Positions 1 to 9,251 of a DNA stretch of 64,000 nucleotides are shown here, piece after piece. Both the position numbers and the translations under genes were made by a program. The stretch comes from Brevundimonas sp. SORGH_AS_0993. Lineage in GTDB: Bacteria > Pseudomonadota > Alphaproteobacteria > Caulobacterales > Caulobacteraceae. The stretch is taken from assembly GCF_030818545.1 (NCBI RefSeq), contig NZ_JAUTAH010000001.1, positions 129,001 through 193,000 on the forward strand. Reading direction: 5' to 3'. The notes under the pieces were generated by a model that was not told where the DNA came from, made no database searches, and was given only the letters and a program-made list of their open reading frames with translations. Positions within the stretch are counted from its first letter, which is position 1. Each line of letters opens with the position of its first letter.

Positions 1-615
1 GACCGTAGGATCCGGCGTCAGGACAATGGCCGACATGCCGACGAAGTGAAGCGTCAGCACGGTCAGCGACAGGCCGCCGGCGGTCACGCCGAGCCGGCCC
101 AGGCCGCCTCGGCGATAGAAGAAGGCGGTCGTAACGCCCATGGCGGCGGCCAGGACCAGGGATGCGGCGACAAGCGTTGGGTTCCAACTGATCTGGGCCG
201 GACCTCGAATGGCGGCCATGCCGAGATAATGCATGGCGCCGACGCCGCTGACGGCGATCAGGGCGACCAGTCCGCGCCACAGGCGCCCCTTGCCGATCAG
301 GGTCGCGCCGACGGTCAGCCCTACGGTGGCCAGGATGATCGCCAAGGACGCCGCCGTCAGAACCGGATCGTAGCGGACAGGCACGCCCGCCACGAAACCC
401 TGCATGGCGGTGTAGTGCGTCGCCCAGATCGCAAGGGCCGCCATGATCGAGCCGATGGCGACGAATCTCAGACGTTTGGCCGAATCGTTCGACCCGGTGC
501 GCTCCATGAGGAAGGTGGACGCCCCCAGGCCGACGAAGCAGATCAAGGCGGCGATCAGAGTGACGCGCCAATCATGCTCGCGTGTGATGCAGGAAATAAT
601 GCTGTTCACGGTCAT
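1..615 (-). CDS. MHYT-domain integral membrane sensor protein, N-terminal part (runs off the window)
   Basis: The minus strand is open from an ATG at 615 to the window edge (205 codons, no stop), so the 3' end is missing. The product is almost entirely hydrophobic helices carrying three spaced MHYT-type motifs: HYTAMQG, MHYLGM and LHFVGM. In this family these motifs are thought to bind a metal or a diatomic gas at the membrane. MHYT domains usually precede GGDEF/EAL or kinase modules, and the unseen part probably holds the output domain. The gene is divergent from phoR, with about 140 bp between the starts. Domain assignment is firm; output function is unknown. Confidence 0.85.
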   Translation of the reverse strand, partial: MTVNSIISCITREHDWRVTLIAALICFVGLGASTFLMERTGSNDSAKRLRFVAIGSIMAALAIWATHYTAMQGFVAGVPVRYDPVLTAASLAIILATVGLTVGATLIGKGRLWRGLVALIAVSGVGAMHYLGMAAIRGPAQISWNPTLVAASLVLAAAMGVTTAFFYRRGGLGRLGVTAGGLSLTVLTLHFVGMSAIVLTPDPTV

Positions 616-753
616 CCCTTTTCAGGTGTGACGATCCCAGAAAGTTCTAAAGAAAATGTGCGGTGCAAGCTTTCCCGTCGTGGGTTGTCGGCGCGCCGTC
701 ACAAAATCCGTGCAAGGATCAGGCGTCCCCACGTCTCTCGGTCTTCTCCAGGC

Positions 754-2157
754 ATGCCTTACGAAATCGCACCCTCGCCGGTCGCGCCGATCTCGACCTC
801 GCGGTTTTGGACGACGGGGGGCAGCATCGGAATGGCCATTCTGGTGCTGACGGTGCTGGCCTTCGTTCACCCGGATCTGTCGCCCTGGCTGTTGGGCGGC
901 GCCCTGCTGGTCGGGGCCACGGCCTGGGTGCTGAACGCGCCGCTGCGCGGCGGCGACACGGCGCCCGCTCGATCTCCCGCCGCGCCCGATCCGGAAACGT
1001 CGACGGGCGCGCTTCTGGACCGCGTATTCGAGAGTATCGACGATCCGCTGCTGGTTGTCAGCGGGGGAGAGCCCGACGACATCGCCGGACGGAGGATTGT
1101 AATGGCCAACGCCGCCGCCCGTGATCTGCTGCGCATCCAGCGTCAGGGCGCCCTGCTGGTTCAGGTGATCCGCGAGCCGGGCGTTCTGGAAGCGGTGGAC
1201 GAGGCCCTGTTCGGCGGTGTGTCGCGCACCACCGACTATACGACCGGGGGCCAGCGGGATCGTCGCTGGCGCGCCTGGACCCGGCCGCTGCCTGCCGAGG
1301 CAGGACAGACCGCCCAGGGGCAGGACCTAGCCCTGATCGTCCTGCGCGACGAGACGGACGCCCGTCGCATCGAAATGATGCGGGTCGATTTCCTGGCCAA
1401 CGCCAGCCACGAACTGCGCACGCCCCTGGCCTCGCTGAGCGGCTTTATCGAGACTTTGAAAGGCCATGCGCGCGAGGACGTGGCCGCCCGCGACCGTTTC
1501 CTCGACATCATGGGGGCCCAGGCCGACCGCATGAGCCGACTGGTCGCCGACCTGCTGTCGCTCAGCCGCATCGAACTGAACGAACATATTCCGCCGTCCG
1601 GGCGCGTCGATCTGGACCGCGCCGCCGCCGACGTGGTCGACGCCGTCAGCGTCCTGACCCAGGCCAGGGACGTCACCGTAAAACTGGATCAGGGCGAGGC
1701 GCGCGCCTCGGTCAGCGGCGATCGGGATGAAATCCTTCAGGTGGTTCAGAACCTGCTGGACAATGCGGTGAAATATTCGCCGTCAGGCGGGACGGTGGAG
1801 ATCGTCGTCCGTTCGGATCTGACGTTCGATCAGGTCTCGGCCGCGCGCGTGCCCGGCGCGACGCGCCTGCCATTGGTCACGCCGGACCGCAGTACGGACA
1901 TCGTCTATGCCGCCGTCACCGTGCGCGACCACGGCCCCGGCATGGCGCGCGAACATCTGCCGCGTCTGACCGAACGCTTCTATCGCGTCGAGGGGCAGAA
2001 GAGCGGCGAACGGCAGGGAACGGGCCTGGGCCTGGCCATCGTCAAACACATCGTCAACCGCCACCAGGGCGGTCTGATGGTTGAAAGCGCGCCCGGCGAC
2101 GGCGCCGCCTTCACCGCCTGGTTCCCCATGGTGGTGGAGCGCCGCGACCTGCGTTGA
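754..2157 (+). CDS. phoR: Phosphate regulon sensor histidine kinase PhoR
   Basis: This is the membrane histidine kinase that senses phosphate status through the Pst/PhoU complex and phosphorylates PhoB. The product has 467 residues from the ATG at 754; the frame stays open further upstream, but that stretch lies over the divergent MHYT gene and is not protein-like. Two N-terminal hydrophobic helices (about 22-38 and 45-62) are followed by a PAS-like region. The HisKA box is ASHELRTPLASL with His219, the N box is around N333-N337, and the G boxes are DHGPGMA and GTGLGLAI. It heads a phoR-pstC-pstA-pstB-phoU-phoB cluster, which fixes the assignment. A Pho box follows the gene, so the pst genes may also have their own promoter. 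Confidence 0.92.
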   Translation: MPYEIAPSPVAPISTSRFWTTGGSIGMAILVLTVLAFVHPDLSPWLLGGALLVGATAWVLNAPLRGGDTAPARSPAAPDPETSTGALLDRVFESIDDPLLVVSGGEPDDIAGRRIVMANAAARDLLRIQRQGALLVQVIREPGVLEAVDEALFGGVSRTTDYTTGGQRDRRWRAWTRPLPAEAGQTAQGQDLALIVLRDETDARRIEMMRVDFLANASHELRTPLASLSGFIETLKGHAREDVAARDRFLDIMGAQADRMSRLVADLLSLSRIELNEHIPPSGRVDLDRAAADVVDAVSVLTQARDVTVKLDQGEARASVSGDRDEILQVVQNLLDNAVKYSPSGGTVEIVVRSDLTFDQVSAARVPGATRLPLVTPDRSTDIVYAAVTVRDHGPGMAREHLPRLTERFYRVEGQKSGERQGTGLGLAIVKHIVNRHQGGLMVESAPGDGAAFTAWFPMVVERRDLR

Positions 2158-2171
2158 CGTGTCTGGCGTCG

Positions 2172-2189
2172 CTGTTACCGAACTGTCAT
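2172..2189 (+). promoter_or_regulatory. Pho box (PhoB-binding site) upstream of pstC
   Basis: Between phoR and pstC lies CTGTTAC-CGAA-CTGTCAT. This is two 7-bp half-sites in direct repeat separated by 4 bp, the layout of the classical Pho box (CTGTCAT-N4-CTGTCAT). The second half-site is perfect and the first has two differences. It lies about 107 bp before the pstC start, which fits an internal PhoB-activated promoter for pstCAB-phoU-phoB. Seen directly; function is inferred. Confidence 0.72.
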
Positions 2190-2295
2190 TTATCCGTCTT
2201 AATCCGCTGACCATTCGCGGGCAGTAGTCGCGCCACGGCGGGACCCCCGGTGATCCGGACCCTGTCGATTCGCGCCAGCCGCTCTCGGACCCCGG

Positions 2296-3726
2296 ATGAT
2301 CTGGATTTTTCTGCTGATCCTCGCCGCCCTCGGCGTCGCCGCCTATCTGGGCGGTCGCAACCTGGCGCGTCGGCGTTCGGTCGGGGCCAAGCCCCACTCT
2401 CGCCCCGGCCAGCACGGGGCCTACGCCCTGATCTGGGTCGCCGCGCCCGCCCTGCTGATGCTGATCCTGGCGTCCGTCTTCTCGACGCCGCTGGAGCGTC
2501 GTCTAACCGTCGTCGGCACGCCTGCCGCCGTTTCGGCGCTGGAGCCCTTCCGCCGCGACGCCTTCTTCGCCGACGCCCACCGCGTCGGTCGGGGAGAGCA
2601 GGCCCTGCAGATCTGGGAGCGCCCCCTGGCCGAGCAGTTGCCGGTCGAGGCGCGTCGCATGGTGGGTATCGAACGCACCCTGCAGTGGGGCGGGGCCGTC
2701 GCCGCCTTGCTGGCCGCGATCCTTGGCGGTCTGTTCGCCATGACCCAGATCAAGCCCAAGACCCGCGCTCGCAATCGCGTGGAGGGCTGGATCTACGGCG
2801 CCCTGTTCGTCTGTTCGGCCATCGCGGTCCTGACCACCATCGGCATCATCGCCTCCCTGGCCTTCGATTCCTTCCGCTTCTTCCAGAAGGTGCCGGTCTT
2901 CGACTTCCTGTTCGGCACGCAGTGGAGCCCGCAGATCGCCATCCGCGCCGATCAGGTGGGTTCTTCCGGCGCGTTCGGCGCCGTGCCCCTGTTCGCGGGC
3001 ACCCTGCTGATCATGGTCATCGCCATGTGCGTGGCCGCGCCCATCGGTCTGCTGTCGGCCATCTATCTGTCGGAATACTCCGGGCGCGGCATGCGCGCGG
3101 TGGTCAAGCCGCTGCTGGAGATCCTGGCCGGGGTGCCGACCGTGGTTTACGGCTTCTTCGCCGCCCTGACCGTCGGGCCGTTCCTGCGGGTCTTCTTCAA
3201 CGAGATCGGCCTGTTCCTGATCGGCGGTCCGCTGGACGGCCTGGGCCAATATCTGGCCCTGGTGCAGAACCAGATGGCCCTGACCGCCGGGGCGGTGATG
3301 GGCATCATGCTGATTCCCTTCGTTTCATCCCTGTCGGACGATATCCTGAACGCCGTGCCCCAGTCGCTGCGCGACGGCTCTTCGGCCATGGGCGCCACCA
3401 AGTCCGAAACGGTCAAGCGCGTCCTGCTGCCCGCCGCACTGCCGGGCATCGCCGGGGCCCTGCTGCTGGCCATGTCGCGCGCCATCGGCGAGACCATGAT
3501 CGTGACCATGGCCGCGGGCCTGGCCGCCAATCTCACCTTCAATCCGCTGGACACGGTCACGACCGTCACGGTCCAGATCGTGACCCTTCTGACCGGCGAC
3601 CAGGAGTTCAACAGCGCCAAGACGCTGTCGGCCTTCGGTCTTGGCCTGACCTTGTTCCTAGTGACGCTGATGCTGAACATCGTCGCCCACCGGATCGTCC
3701 AGACCTATCGGGAACAATATGACTGA
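2296..3726 (+). CDS. pstC: Phosphate ABC transporter permease PstC
   Basis: This is one of the two membrane subunits of the high-affinity phosphate importer PstSCAB. The product is 476 residues, much longer than the roughly 320-residue enterobacterial protein. The extra length is an N-terminal module with hydrophobic helices near 1-20, 40-60 and 130-155. The conserved permease domain follows, with the ATPase-contact loop around SLRDGSSAMGATKSETVKRVLLPAALPG shown as SAMGATKSETVKRV and LPAALPGIAG. The ATG at 2296 is taken as the start; it overlaps pstA at the other end by 8 bp, so translation is probably coupled. No pstS (periplasmic phosphate-binding protein) lies here, so it must be encoded elsewhere. 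Confidence 0.93.
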   Translation: MIWIFLLILAALGVAAYLGGRNLARRRSVGAKPHSRPGQHGAYALIWVAAPALLMLILASVFSTPLERRLTVVGTPAAVSALEPFRRDAFFADAHRVGRGEQALQIWERPLAEQLPVEARRMVGIERTLQWGGAVAALLAAILGGLFAMTQIKPKTRARNRVEGWIYGALFVCSAIAVLTTIGIIASLAFDSFRFFQKVPVFDFLFGTQWSPQIAIRADQVGSSGAFGAVPLFAGTLLIMVIAMCVAAPIGLLSAIYLSEYSGRGMRAVVKPLLEILAGVPTVVYGFFAALTVGPFLRVFFNEIGLFLIGGPLDGLGQYLALVQNQMALTAGAVMGIMLIPFVSSLSDDILNAVPQSLRDGSSAMGATKSETVKRVLLPAALPGIAGALLLAMSRAIGETMIVTMAAGLAANLTFNPLDTVTTVTVQIVTLLTGDQEFNSAKTLSAFGLGLTLFLVTLMLNIVAHRIVQTYREQYD

Positions 3727-5023
3727 CGCGACCCCCGACCAGATCGTCGGCGCGGCGGACGCCGATCGGCTGGCGCGACTGCGCGCGGGCCTGAAACGCC
3801 GCCATGCGCGCGAGGCCCGGTTCAAATGGTATGGCCGCCTGGCCATCGGCGCGGCCATGGTCTTTCTGGCTATCCTGTTGATCCGCATCGTGGAGCAGGG
3901 GCACACGGCCTTCTACGCCCACACCGTGACCATCCCGGTCTATATGGACCCGGCGCGGATCGACCGCGCCTATCCGCAAGGCTCCAACTTCGAGCAGTTG
4001 GCCGCCGAGCAGGAGCTGACCCGCTGGGGGATCGCCGACGACGCGGCCGGGACCCGGGCCGCCCAGATGAAGCGGCTCTTCTCGTCCGAACTGAAGTTCA
4101 CGGCCGCCGCACTGGTGGCCAAGCGGCCCGACGTCATCGGCCAGACCGTGCCGTTGGCCGTGCCCCTGTCGGACGATGCAGACCTGTTCCTGAAGGGCGA
4201 AATCTCAAAGGCGACGCCCGAGGATCAACGCCGCCTGACGGACCAGCAGATCGCCTGGCTGGAACGGATGAAGGCCGAGGGGGTGATCGGCGCCCACTTC
4301 AACACCGTCCTGTTCACCCAGGGCGATTCCACCCAGCCCGAGATGGCGGGCGTGCTGGGCGCGGTGGTCGGCTCGGCCCTGATGCTCCTGGTGACGGCCC
4401 TGATCGCCATCCCCCTGGGCGTCGGCGCGGCCATCTGGCTGGAGGAGTTCGCGCCCAAGAACAGGCTGACCGACATCATCGAGGTCAACATCAACAACCT
4501 GGCCGCCGTGCCCTCCATTGTTTACGGTCTCCTGGGTCTGGCCCTGTTCATCAACTGGATGCACCTGCCGCGCGCCAGTCCGATCGTCGGCGGTCTGGTT
4601 CTGGCGCTGATGGCCTTGCCTACCCTGGTCATCGCCACCCGCTCCTCGCTGAAGGCGGTGCCCCCCTCGATCCGCGAGGCGGCCCTGGCCATGGGCGCCT
4701 CGCGCACCCAGACGGTGTTCAGTCACGTCCTGCCGCTGGCCATGCCCGGCGTCATGACCGGCGCCATCATCTCCATGGCTCACGCCCTGGGCGAGACGGC
4801 GCCCCTTCTGCTGATCGGCATGGTCAGCTTCGTGCCGGGCGTGCCGCACGCCATCGACCAGCCGGTCGGGGCGCTGCCCTCGCTGATCTATATCTGGGAG
4901 AACGCCTCGGAGCGGGCGTTCCACGAACGCACCGCTGCGGCGATCATCGTCCTTCTGGTCTTCATGATCGTCATGAACGCGGCGGCCATCATCCTGAGGC
5001 GGCGCTTCGAGCGCCGGTGGTAA
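3719..5023 (+). CDS. pstA: Phosphate ABC transporter permease PstA
   Basis: This is the second permease subunit of the Pst phosphate importer. It has 434 residues against about 296 in E. coli. A first membrane helix near residues 40-60 is followed by a polar, probably periplasmic insert of roughly 150 residues. The canonical permease domain follows and begins around [13 protein letters not shown]. The EAA-type loop is visible as [20 protein letters not shown]. The start ATG lies inside the last codons of pstC (8-bp overlap) and pstB follows 4 bp after the stop, so this is a tight operon. The long insert appears to be typical of the alphaproteobacterial form. Confidence 0.93.
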   Translation: MTDATPDQIVGAADADRLARLRAGLKRRHAREARFKWYGRLAIGAAMVFLAILLIRIVEQGHTAFYAHTVTIPVYMDPARIDRAYPQGSNFEQLAAEQELTRWGIADDAAGTRAAQMKRLFSSELKFTAAALVAKRPDVIGQTVPLAVPLSDDADLFLKGEISKATPEDQRRLTDQQIAWLERMKAEGVIGAHFNTVLFTQGDSTQPEMAGVLGAVVGSALMLLVTALIAIPLGVGAAIWLEEFAPKNRLTDIIEVNINNLAAVPSIVYGLLGLALFINWMHLPRASPIVGGLVLALMALPTLVIATRSSLKAVPPSIREAALAMGASRTQTVFSHVLPLAMPGVMTGAIISMAHALGETAPLLLIGMVSFVPGVPHAIDQPVGALPSLIYIWENASERAFHERTAAAIIVLLVFMIVMNAAAIILRRRFERRW

Positions 5024-5027
5024 GAGA

Positions 5028-5972
5028 ATGAAATTCCGTATCTTCCGCTCTGCCGACGACCAGTCGGGCGCCGGTTCCGCCGATCCGACCCAGGCGCCCC
5101 GCATGGGCGGTCAGGTCCTGCCTGACGTCACAGGCGCCGCGTCTGCGCGCGAACCGCGTCTGGAAGACGCCGCTCCCGCGACCGGCCCCGCCGTGGTCGA
5201 CACTCCGCCCGCCGGGCCGATCAAGATCGCCGCCCGCGACGTCTCGGTCTTCTACGGCGACAAGCAGGCGCTCTACGACGTCTCGATCGACATTCCGGAC
5301 AAGACCGTCACCGCCTTCATCGGCCCATCGGGTTGCGGCAAGTCGACCTTCCTGCGGACGATGAACCGCATGAACGACACCATCGCCGGGGCCCGTGTCG
5401 CCGGCCGGATCGCTATGGACGGCGAGGACATCAACGACCGCTCCATCGACCCGGTCCTGCTGCGGGCGCGCGTCGGCATGGTGTTCCAGCGCCCCAACCC
5501 CTTCCCCAAGTCGATCTACGAGAACGTCGCCTACGGTCCCAAGATCCACGGCCTGGTGTCTTCCAAGTCCGAGATGGACGGGGTGGTCGAAAGCGCCCTG
5601 AAACGCGCCGGTCTGTGGGAAGAGGTCGCCGATCGTCTTCAATCCTCGGCGATGGGTCTTTCGGGCGGGCAACAGCAGCGCCTTGTCATCGCCCGCGCCA
5701 TCGCCGTGAACCCCGAGGTCATCCTGATGGACGAGCCCTGCTCGGCCCTGGACCCCATCGCCACGGCGCGGATCGAGGAACTGATCGACGAACTGCGCGA
5801 GCGGTTCTGCATCGTCATCGTCACCCACTCGATGGCCCAGGCCGCACGGGTGTCGCAACGCACCGCCTTCTTCCACATGGGCCGCCTGATCGAGACGGGG
5901 GACACGGAAGACATCTTCCAGAACCCGCGCGAGCGGCGCACCCTGGACTACATCACGGGACGCTTCGGCTAA
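5028..5972 (+). CDS. pstB: Phosphate ABC transporter ATP-binding protein PstB
   Basis: This is the ATPase of the Pst importer. It has Walker A GPSGCGKS (residues 99-106), the ABC signature LSGGQQQR, Walker [14 protein letters not shown] and the switch His in VTHS. The 314-residue product carries about 65 N-terminal residues rich in Ala, Pro and Gly before the conserved core starts at [13 protein letters not shown]. PstB proteins are usually about 250-260 residues, so this is a low-complexity extension. An internal start nearer the core cannot be excluded, but the ATG at 5028 sits 4 bp after the pstA stop with AGAG upstream. Its TAA overlaps the phoU ATG by one base (TAATG). Confidence 0.95.
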   Translation: MKFRIFRSADDQSGAGSADPTQAPRMGGQVLPDVTGAASAREPRLEDAAPATGPAVVDTPPAGPIKIAARDVSVFYGDKQALYDVSIDIPDKTVTAFIGPSGCGKSTFLRTMNRMNDTIAGARVAGRIAMDGEDINDRSIDPVLLRARVGMVFQRPNPFPKSIYENVAYGPKIHGLVSSKSEMDGVVESALKRAGLWEEVADRLQSSAMGLSGGQQQRLVIARAIAVNPEVILMDEPCSALDPIATARIEELIDELRERFCIVIVTHSMAQAARVSQRTAFFHMGRLIETGDTEDIFQNPRERRTLDYITGRFG

Positions 5973-6697
5973 TGAACCAGCACACGGTCAAGGCCTATGG
6001 CGACGAACTGAACCAGATCACGGCCGAGGTCGCCCGCATGGGCGGCCTGGCCGAGGCCCAGGTCGCCGACGCCGTCGATTCCGTCGCCCGCCGCGACATC
6101 GCCCTGGCGCGCGCGGTGGTCGAGCGCGACCTGAAACTCGACGCCCTGCACCGGGACATCGAGAAGAAGGCCATCCGCCTGATCGCCCTGCGTCAGCCGG
6201 TCGCCAGCGACCTGCGCCGCACCCTGGGGGCCATGAAGATCGCCACCGATCTGGAACGCACCGGCGACCTGGCCAAGAACATCGCCAAGCGCGCCCTGAT
6301 CCTGGCCGAGAGCGAGCCCATGCAGCCCCTGACCCGCTCCATCGAGCGTATGGGCAAGCTGGTCTCCACCCGCCTGCGCGACGTGCTGGACGCCTATACG
6401 GCGTCCGAGGTCGACCGGGCCGTGGCCGTCTGGCAGACCGACGACGAGGTGGACGAGCATTATAACGCTCTGTTCCGCGAGCTGCTGACCTACATGATGG
6501 GCGATCCGCGCATGATCGGCGCCTGCACCCATCTGTTGTTCATGGCCAAGAACCTGGAGCGGATCGGCGACCACGCGACCAATATCGCCGAGACCGTCCA
6601 CTACGAGATCACGGGCGACGAGATCGTGGGCGAACGCCCCCGCGCCCAGCCCACGGCCGCGGATTCCGATCCGACGCCTAACCTTCCCACGCACTGA
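5972..6697 (+). CDS. phoU: Phosphate signalling complex protein PhoU
   Basis: PhoU is a cytoplasmic regulator that links the Pst transporter to PhoR and holds PhoR in phosphatase mode when phosphate is plentiful. The ATG at 5972 overlaps the pstB stop by one base, giving 241 residues, the family's usual length. The two PhoU three-helix repeats are visible, each with its E/D-rich metal-binding motif: RRTLGAMKIATDLERTGDLAKNI in the first (key residues ATDLERTGD) and LLFMAKNLERIGDHATNI in the second. The last 25 residues or so are a poorly conserved polar tail. phoB follows 20 bp downstream. Confidence 0.95.
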   Translation: MNQHTVKAYGDELNQITAEVARMGGLAEAQVADAVDSVARRDIALARAVVERDLKLDALHRDIEKKAIRLIALRQPVASDLRRTLGAMKIATDLERTGDLAKNIAKRALILAESEPMQPLTRSIERMGKLVSTRLRDVLDAYTASEVDRAVAVWQTDDEVDEHYNALFRELLTYMMGDPRMIGACTHLLFMAKNLERIGDHATNIAETVHYEITGDEIVGERPRAQPTAADSDPTPNLPTH

Positions 6698-6717
6698 CCC
6701 GAGACCGGAGACCCGAC

Positions 6718-7410
6718 GTGCAGCCCTATATCCTTGTGATGGAAGACGAGGACGCGCTGGCGACCCTTCTTCAGTACAATCTCGAAAAGGAAGGCTATGA
6801 CGTCGCCGTCGCATCCGACGGCGAGGAAGGCATGCTCCAGATCGATGAGCGCTTGCCTGATCTGGTCCTGCTGGACTGGATGCTGCCCAAGCTGTCGGGC
6901 ATCGAGGTCTGCCGCCGCATCCGCGGCAAGGCCGAGACGCGCAATTTGCCGGTCATCATGCTGACCGCGCGCGGCGAGGAGAGCGACCGGGTCCGCGGCC
7001 TGGACACCGGCGCCGACGATTATCTGACCAAGCCCTTCTCGATGGTCGAACTGATCGCCCGCATCCGTGCGGTGCTGCGCCGCATCCGTCCGGGTCTGGC
7101 CGACGACCGGCTGAACCACGGCGACATCGTCGTGGACCGTGTCTCCCATCGGGTGAAGCGCAACGGCAAGGAGGTCCACCTGGGGCCGACCGAGTTCCGC
7201 CTGCTGGACCACTTCATGCAGCATCCGGGCCGGGTGTTCAGCCGCGAGCAGCTGCTGGACGCCGTCTGGGGCTCGGACGTCTATGTCGAGGCCCGCACGG
7301 TGGACGTCCATGTCGGCCGCCTGCGCAAGGCCCTGTCCATCGGCGACGACGCCGCCAACCCCATCCGCACCGTCCGCTCGGCCGGCTATTCGCTGGATCT
7401 GGAGGGCTGA
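6718..7410 (+). CDS. phoB: Phosphate regulon response regulator PhoB
   Basis: This is an OmpR/PhoB-family transcription factor that activates Pho-box promoters when phosphorylated by PhoR. It has 230 residues and starts at a GTG (6718). The receiver domain fills residues 1-120 with acidic pocket E9-D10, phospho-acceptor D53 (LLDWMLP) and conserved Lys in TKPFS. The winged-helix DNA-binding domain is at about 130-230, with the typical GPTEFRLL and RTVDVHVGRLRKAL signatures. It closes the phoR-pst-phoU cluster, and the Pho box before pstC is its likely local target. Confidence 0.95.
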   Translation: MQPYILVMEDEDALATLLQYNLEKEGYDVAVASDGEEGMLQIDERLPDLVLLDWMLPKLSGIEVCRRIRGKAETRNLPVIMLTARGEESDRVRGLDTGADDYLTKPFSMVELIARIRAVLRRIRPGLADDRLNHGDIVVDRVSHRVKRNGKEVHLGPTEFRLLDHFMQHPGRVFSREQLLDAVWGSDVYVEARTVDVHVGRLRKALSIGDDAANPIRTVRSAGYSLDLEG

Positions 7411-7456
7411 TCCCTGCTGTCGGCGCGCCTCGCGCAGCCCGAATTAAGCGTGAAGG

Positions 7457-7479
7457 ATGCTGACGGTTTTTGTCAGCAT
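7457..7479 (+). promoter_or_regulatory. Palindromic operator candidate before the GST gene (WYL-regulator type site A)
   Basis: The sequence is ATGCTGAC-GGTTTTT-GTCAGCAT, a perfect 8-bp inverted repeat with a 7-nt spacer, centred about 53 bp before the GST start. The same layout recurs at 59041-59062 and 59778-59798, on either side of a WYL-domain regulator gene, so I read it as a shared operator. It could also act as a weak terminator hairpin after phoB, but no T run follows the stem. Confidence 0.6.
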
Positions 7480-7520
7480 GGCGTGAGAGAGAGGGGCGTC
7501 AACCGCAAGGACCGCCCGCA

Positions 7521-8135
7521 ATGCGCCTCTACTATCACCCGCTTTCCACCTGCAGCCGTCGCGTTACTCTGGCGGCGCACCATCTCGGGATCGACCTGGA
7601 CCTTGTCGTGGTCGATCTGTTCCGCGACGAACAGAACGCCCCCGCCTTTCTGGCGATGAATCCCAATCACCGCGTGCCGGTGCTGGACGACAACGGCTTC
7701 GTGCTGTGGGAATCCTACGCCATCATGCAGTATCTGGCGGATATGACGCCCGGTCAGTCGCTGTGGCCGGCCGATCCGCAGGGGCGGGCAGACATCGGTC
7801 GCTGGCTGTTTTGGTGCGGCCAGGACTTCATGCCGGGCTGCAGCCTGTTGAACTGGGAAAATTCGATCAAGGCGCTGGGCGGCATGGGACCCGCCGACGC
7901 CGTCCAGGTCGCCCGTGGCGAAGCCCTGCTGGGCGCCGCTGCAGCCGTTCTGGATCGCCATCTGGAAGGGCGCACGTGGATCGGCGCGGATCTGTCGCTG
8001 GCGGACCTCGCTGTCGCCGCGCCCCTGGCGGATCAGTCGCGGGCGAGATTTCCCGTGTCCGATCTGGCCAATCTCCAACGCTGGTTCCGACAGGTCCAGG
8101 CGCTGGACTGCTGGCGGGCGACGGAACCGGCCTAG
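7521..8135 (+). CDS. Glutathione S-transferase family protein
   Basis: The 204-residue product begins MRLYYHPLSTCSRRV, a thioredoxin-fold GST N-terminus with the catalytic Ser/Cys region at STCSRR. The cis-Pro and glutathione-binding segment NHRVPVLDDN and the WESYAIMQYLAD motif follow. A helical C-terminal domain runs from about residue 90. GSTs conjugate or reduce electrophiles with glutathione in the cytosol; the substrate is unknown. The ATG at 7521 is chosen because the family consensus starts there. The gene is convergent with hslO, and the two stop codons overlap by 4 bp. The palindrome at 7457-7479 suggests control by a WYL regulator encoded far away. Confidence 0.88.
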   Translation: MRLYYHPLSTCSRRVTLAAHHLGIDLDLVVVDLFRDEQNAPAFLAMNPNHRVPVLDDNGFVLWESYAIMQYLADMTPGQSLWPADPQGRADIGRWLFWCGQDFMPGCSLLNWENSIKALGGMGPADAVQVARGEALLGAAAAVLDRHLEGRTWIGADLSLADLAVAAPLADQSRARFPVSDLANLQRWFRQVQALDCWRATEPA

Positions 8136-9079
8136 ATCTGGGCCGCCACGACCTCGTCGGGCGTCACTTCATAGACCTTGGCGCAGTATTCGCAGGTGAC
8201 GCGGATGGCGCCGTCGTCCTCAACCATGTCCGCCCGTTCGGCCGGATCGAAGGCGGCCAGCATGCCGGCGATCCGGTCCTTGGAGCAGCGGCAGATCGCG
8301 GTCAGGGGGCGCGCCCCTTCCAGACGCACGCCGTCCTCGTGGAACAGGCGGAACAGCAGGGTCTCGGGCGAGATCGTCGGGTCGATCAATTCGTCGTCGG
8401 CCAGGGTGCCGAACAGGGCGCGGGTGCGGTCCCACACCTCCTCGGTCGATCCGCGCGTCTCGTCGCCGGCGATGATCTGGATCATCGCCCCGCCGGCCCG
8501 CCATTGGGAACCGGCCTCGGTCTGAACCTCGCCCACGGCCAAGCGCACCTTGGTCGGCACCTGCTCGGACTGCTGGAAGTAATGTTCGGCGCACAGCGAC
8601 AGGCTCTCGCCCTCGATGGGGGTGATGCCTTGCGTCCGTTCGAAGTCCGGCCCGCGATCCAGGGTCATGACGAAGACCCCCTTGCCCAGCAGGGTCCGCG
8701 CGCCCGGCCGTGCGAAGCCTTGAGACGCCGCCGCCAACTCGGCCTCGTCATAGCGGCAATAGCCGCGCAGCGTCCCGTCCGTGCCATAGTCGGCCACGAC
8801 ATAGCGCACCGCCCCGTCGCCCTGGGCCTGGACCAGCAGCCGGCCGTCGAACTTCAGGCTGGACCCGATCAGGGCCGCCAGCGCGCAGGCCTCGCCCAGC
8901 AGGGCGGCGACCGGCTCGGGATAGGCATGGGCCGCCAGGATGGTGTCGATGGCGCCGCCCAGCCGCACCAGGCGACCGCGCACGGGCCAGCCGTCGATCT
9001 GGAAGGCGGCGGCCAGGTCGTCGGAAATCGGAGAGGCGGGCGCGTGATCGGTCACGGCGGGGTCCTTGGCGTTCGTCAT
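8132..9079 (-). CDS. hslO: Hsp33 redox-regulated holdase chaperone
   Basis: Hsp33 is a cytosolic chaperone activated by oxidative unfolding and holds unfolding proteins during oxidant stress. The product is 315 residues. The C-terminal zinc/redox centre is visible: the first pair is C-R-C in ICRCSKDRIAGML, and the second is C-E-Y-C about 30 residues later, the CxC...CxxC layout of the family. The N-terminal region has about 25 extra residues before the conserved core at DLAAAFQI. Its stop overlaps the converging GST stop. Confidence 0.9.
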   Translation of the reverse strand: MTNAKDPAVTDHAPASPISDDLAAAFQIDGWPVRGRLVRLGGAIDTILAAHAYPEPVAALLGEACALAALIGSSLKFDGRLLVQAQGDGAVRYVVADYGTDGTLRGYCRYDEAELAAASQGFARPGARTLLGKGVFVMTLDRGPDFERTQGITPIEGESLSLCAEHYFQQSEQVPTKVRLAVGEVQTEAGSQWRAGGAMIQIIAGDETRGSTEEVWDRTRALFGTLADDELIDPTISPETLLFRLFHEDGVRLEGARPLTAICRCSKDRIAGMLAAFDPAERADMVEDDGAIRVTCEYCAKVYEVTPDEVVAAQI

Positions 9080-9199
9080 TTCGGGATCGCGGCTATTTAG
9101 GCGCCCGGACCGCGCTTGATAAGGGGCAGGGGCGGCTGTGCGAAAGCTTCGCCGCAGCGGCGGAACCGATTACGGTGCGGTTCGCTCTTTGTCCGACAA

Positions 9200-9217
9200 G
9201 CGGAGCCGCCGCTCCGC
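9200..9217. other. Small perfect inverted repeat in the leader of the membrane-protein gene
   Basis: GCGGAGC-CGCC-GCTCCGC is a 7-bp perfect stem with a 4-nt loop in the space between hslO and the gene at 9252. It lies about 35 bp before that start codon, so it could fold in the mRNA leader. No function can be assigned. Confidence 0.4.
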
Positions 9218-9251
9218 GCTCGCTAACGTCCACGACGAAAAGGTTCAGCCG

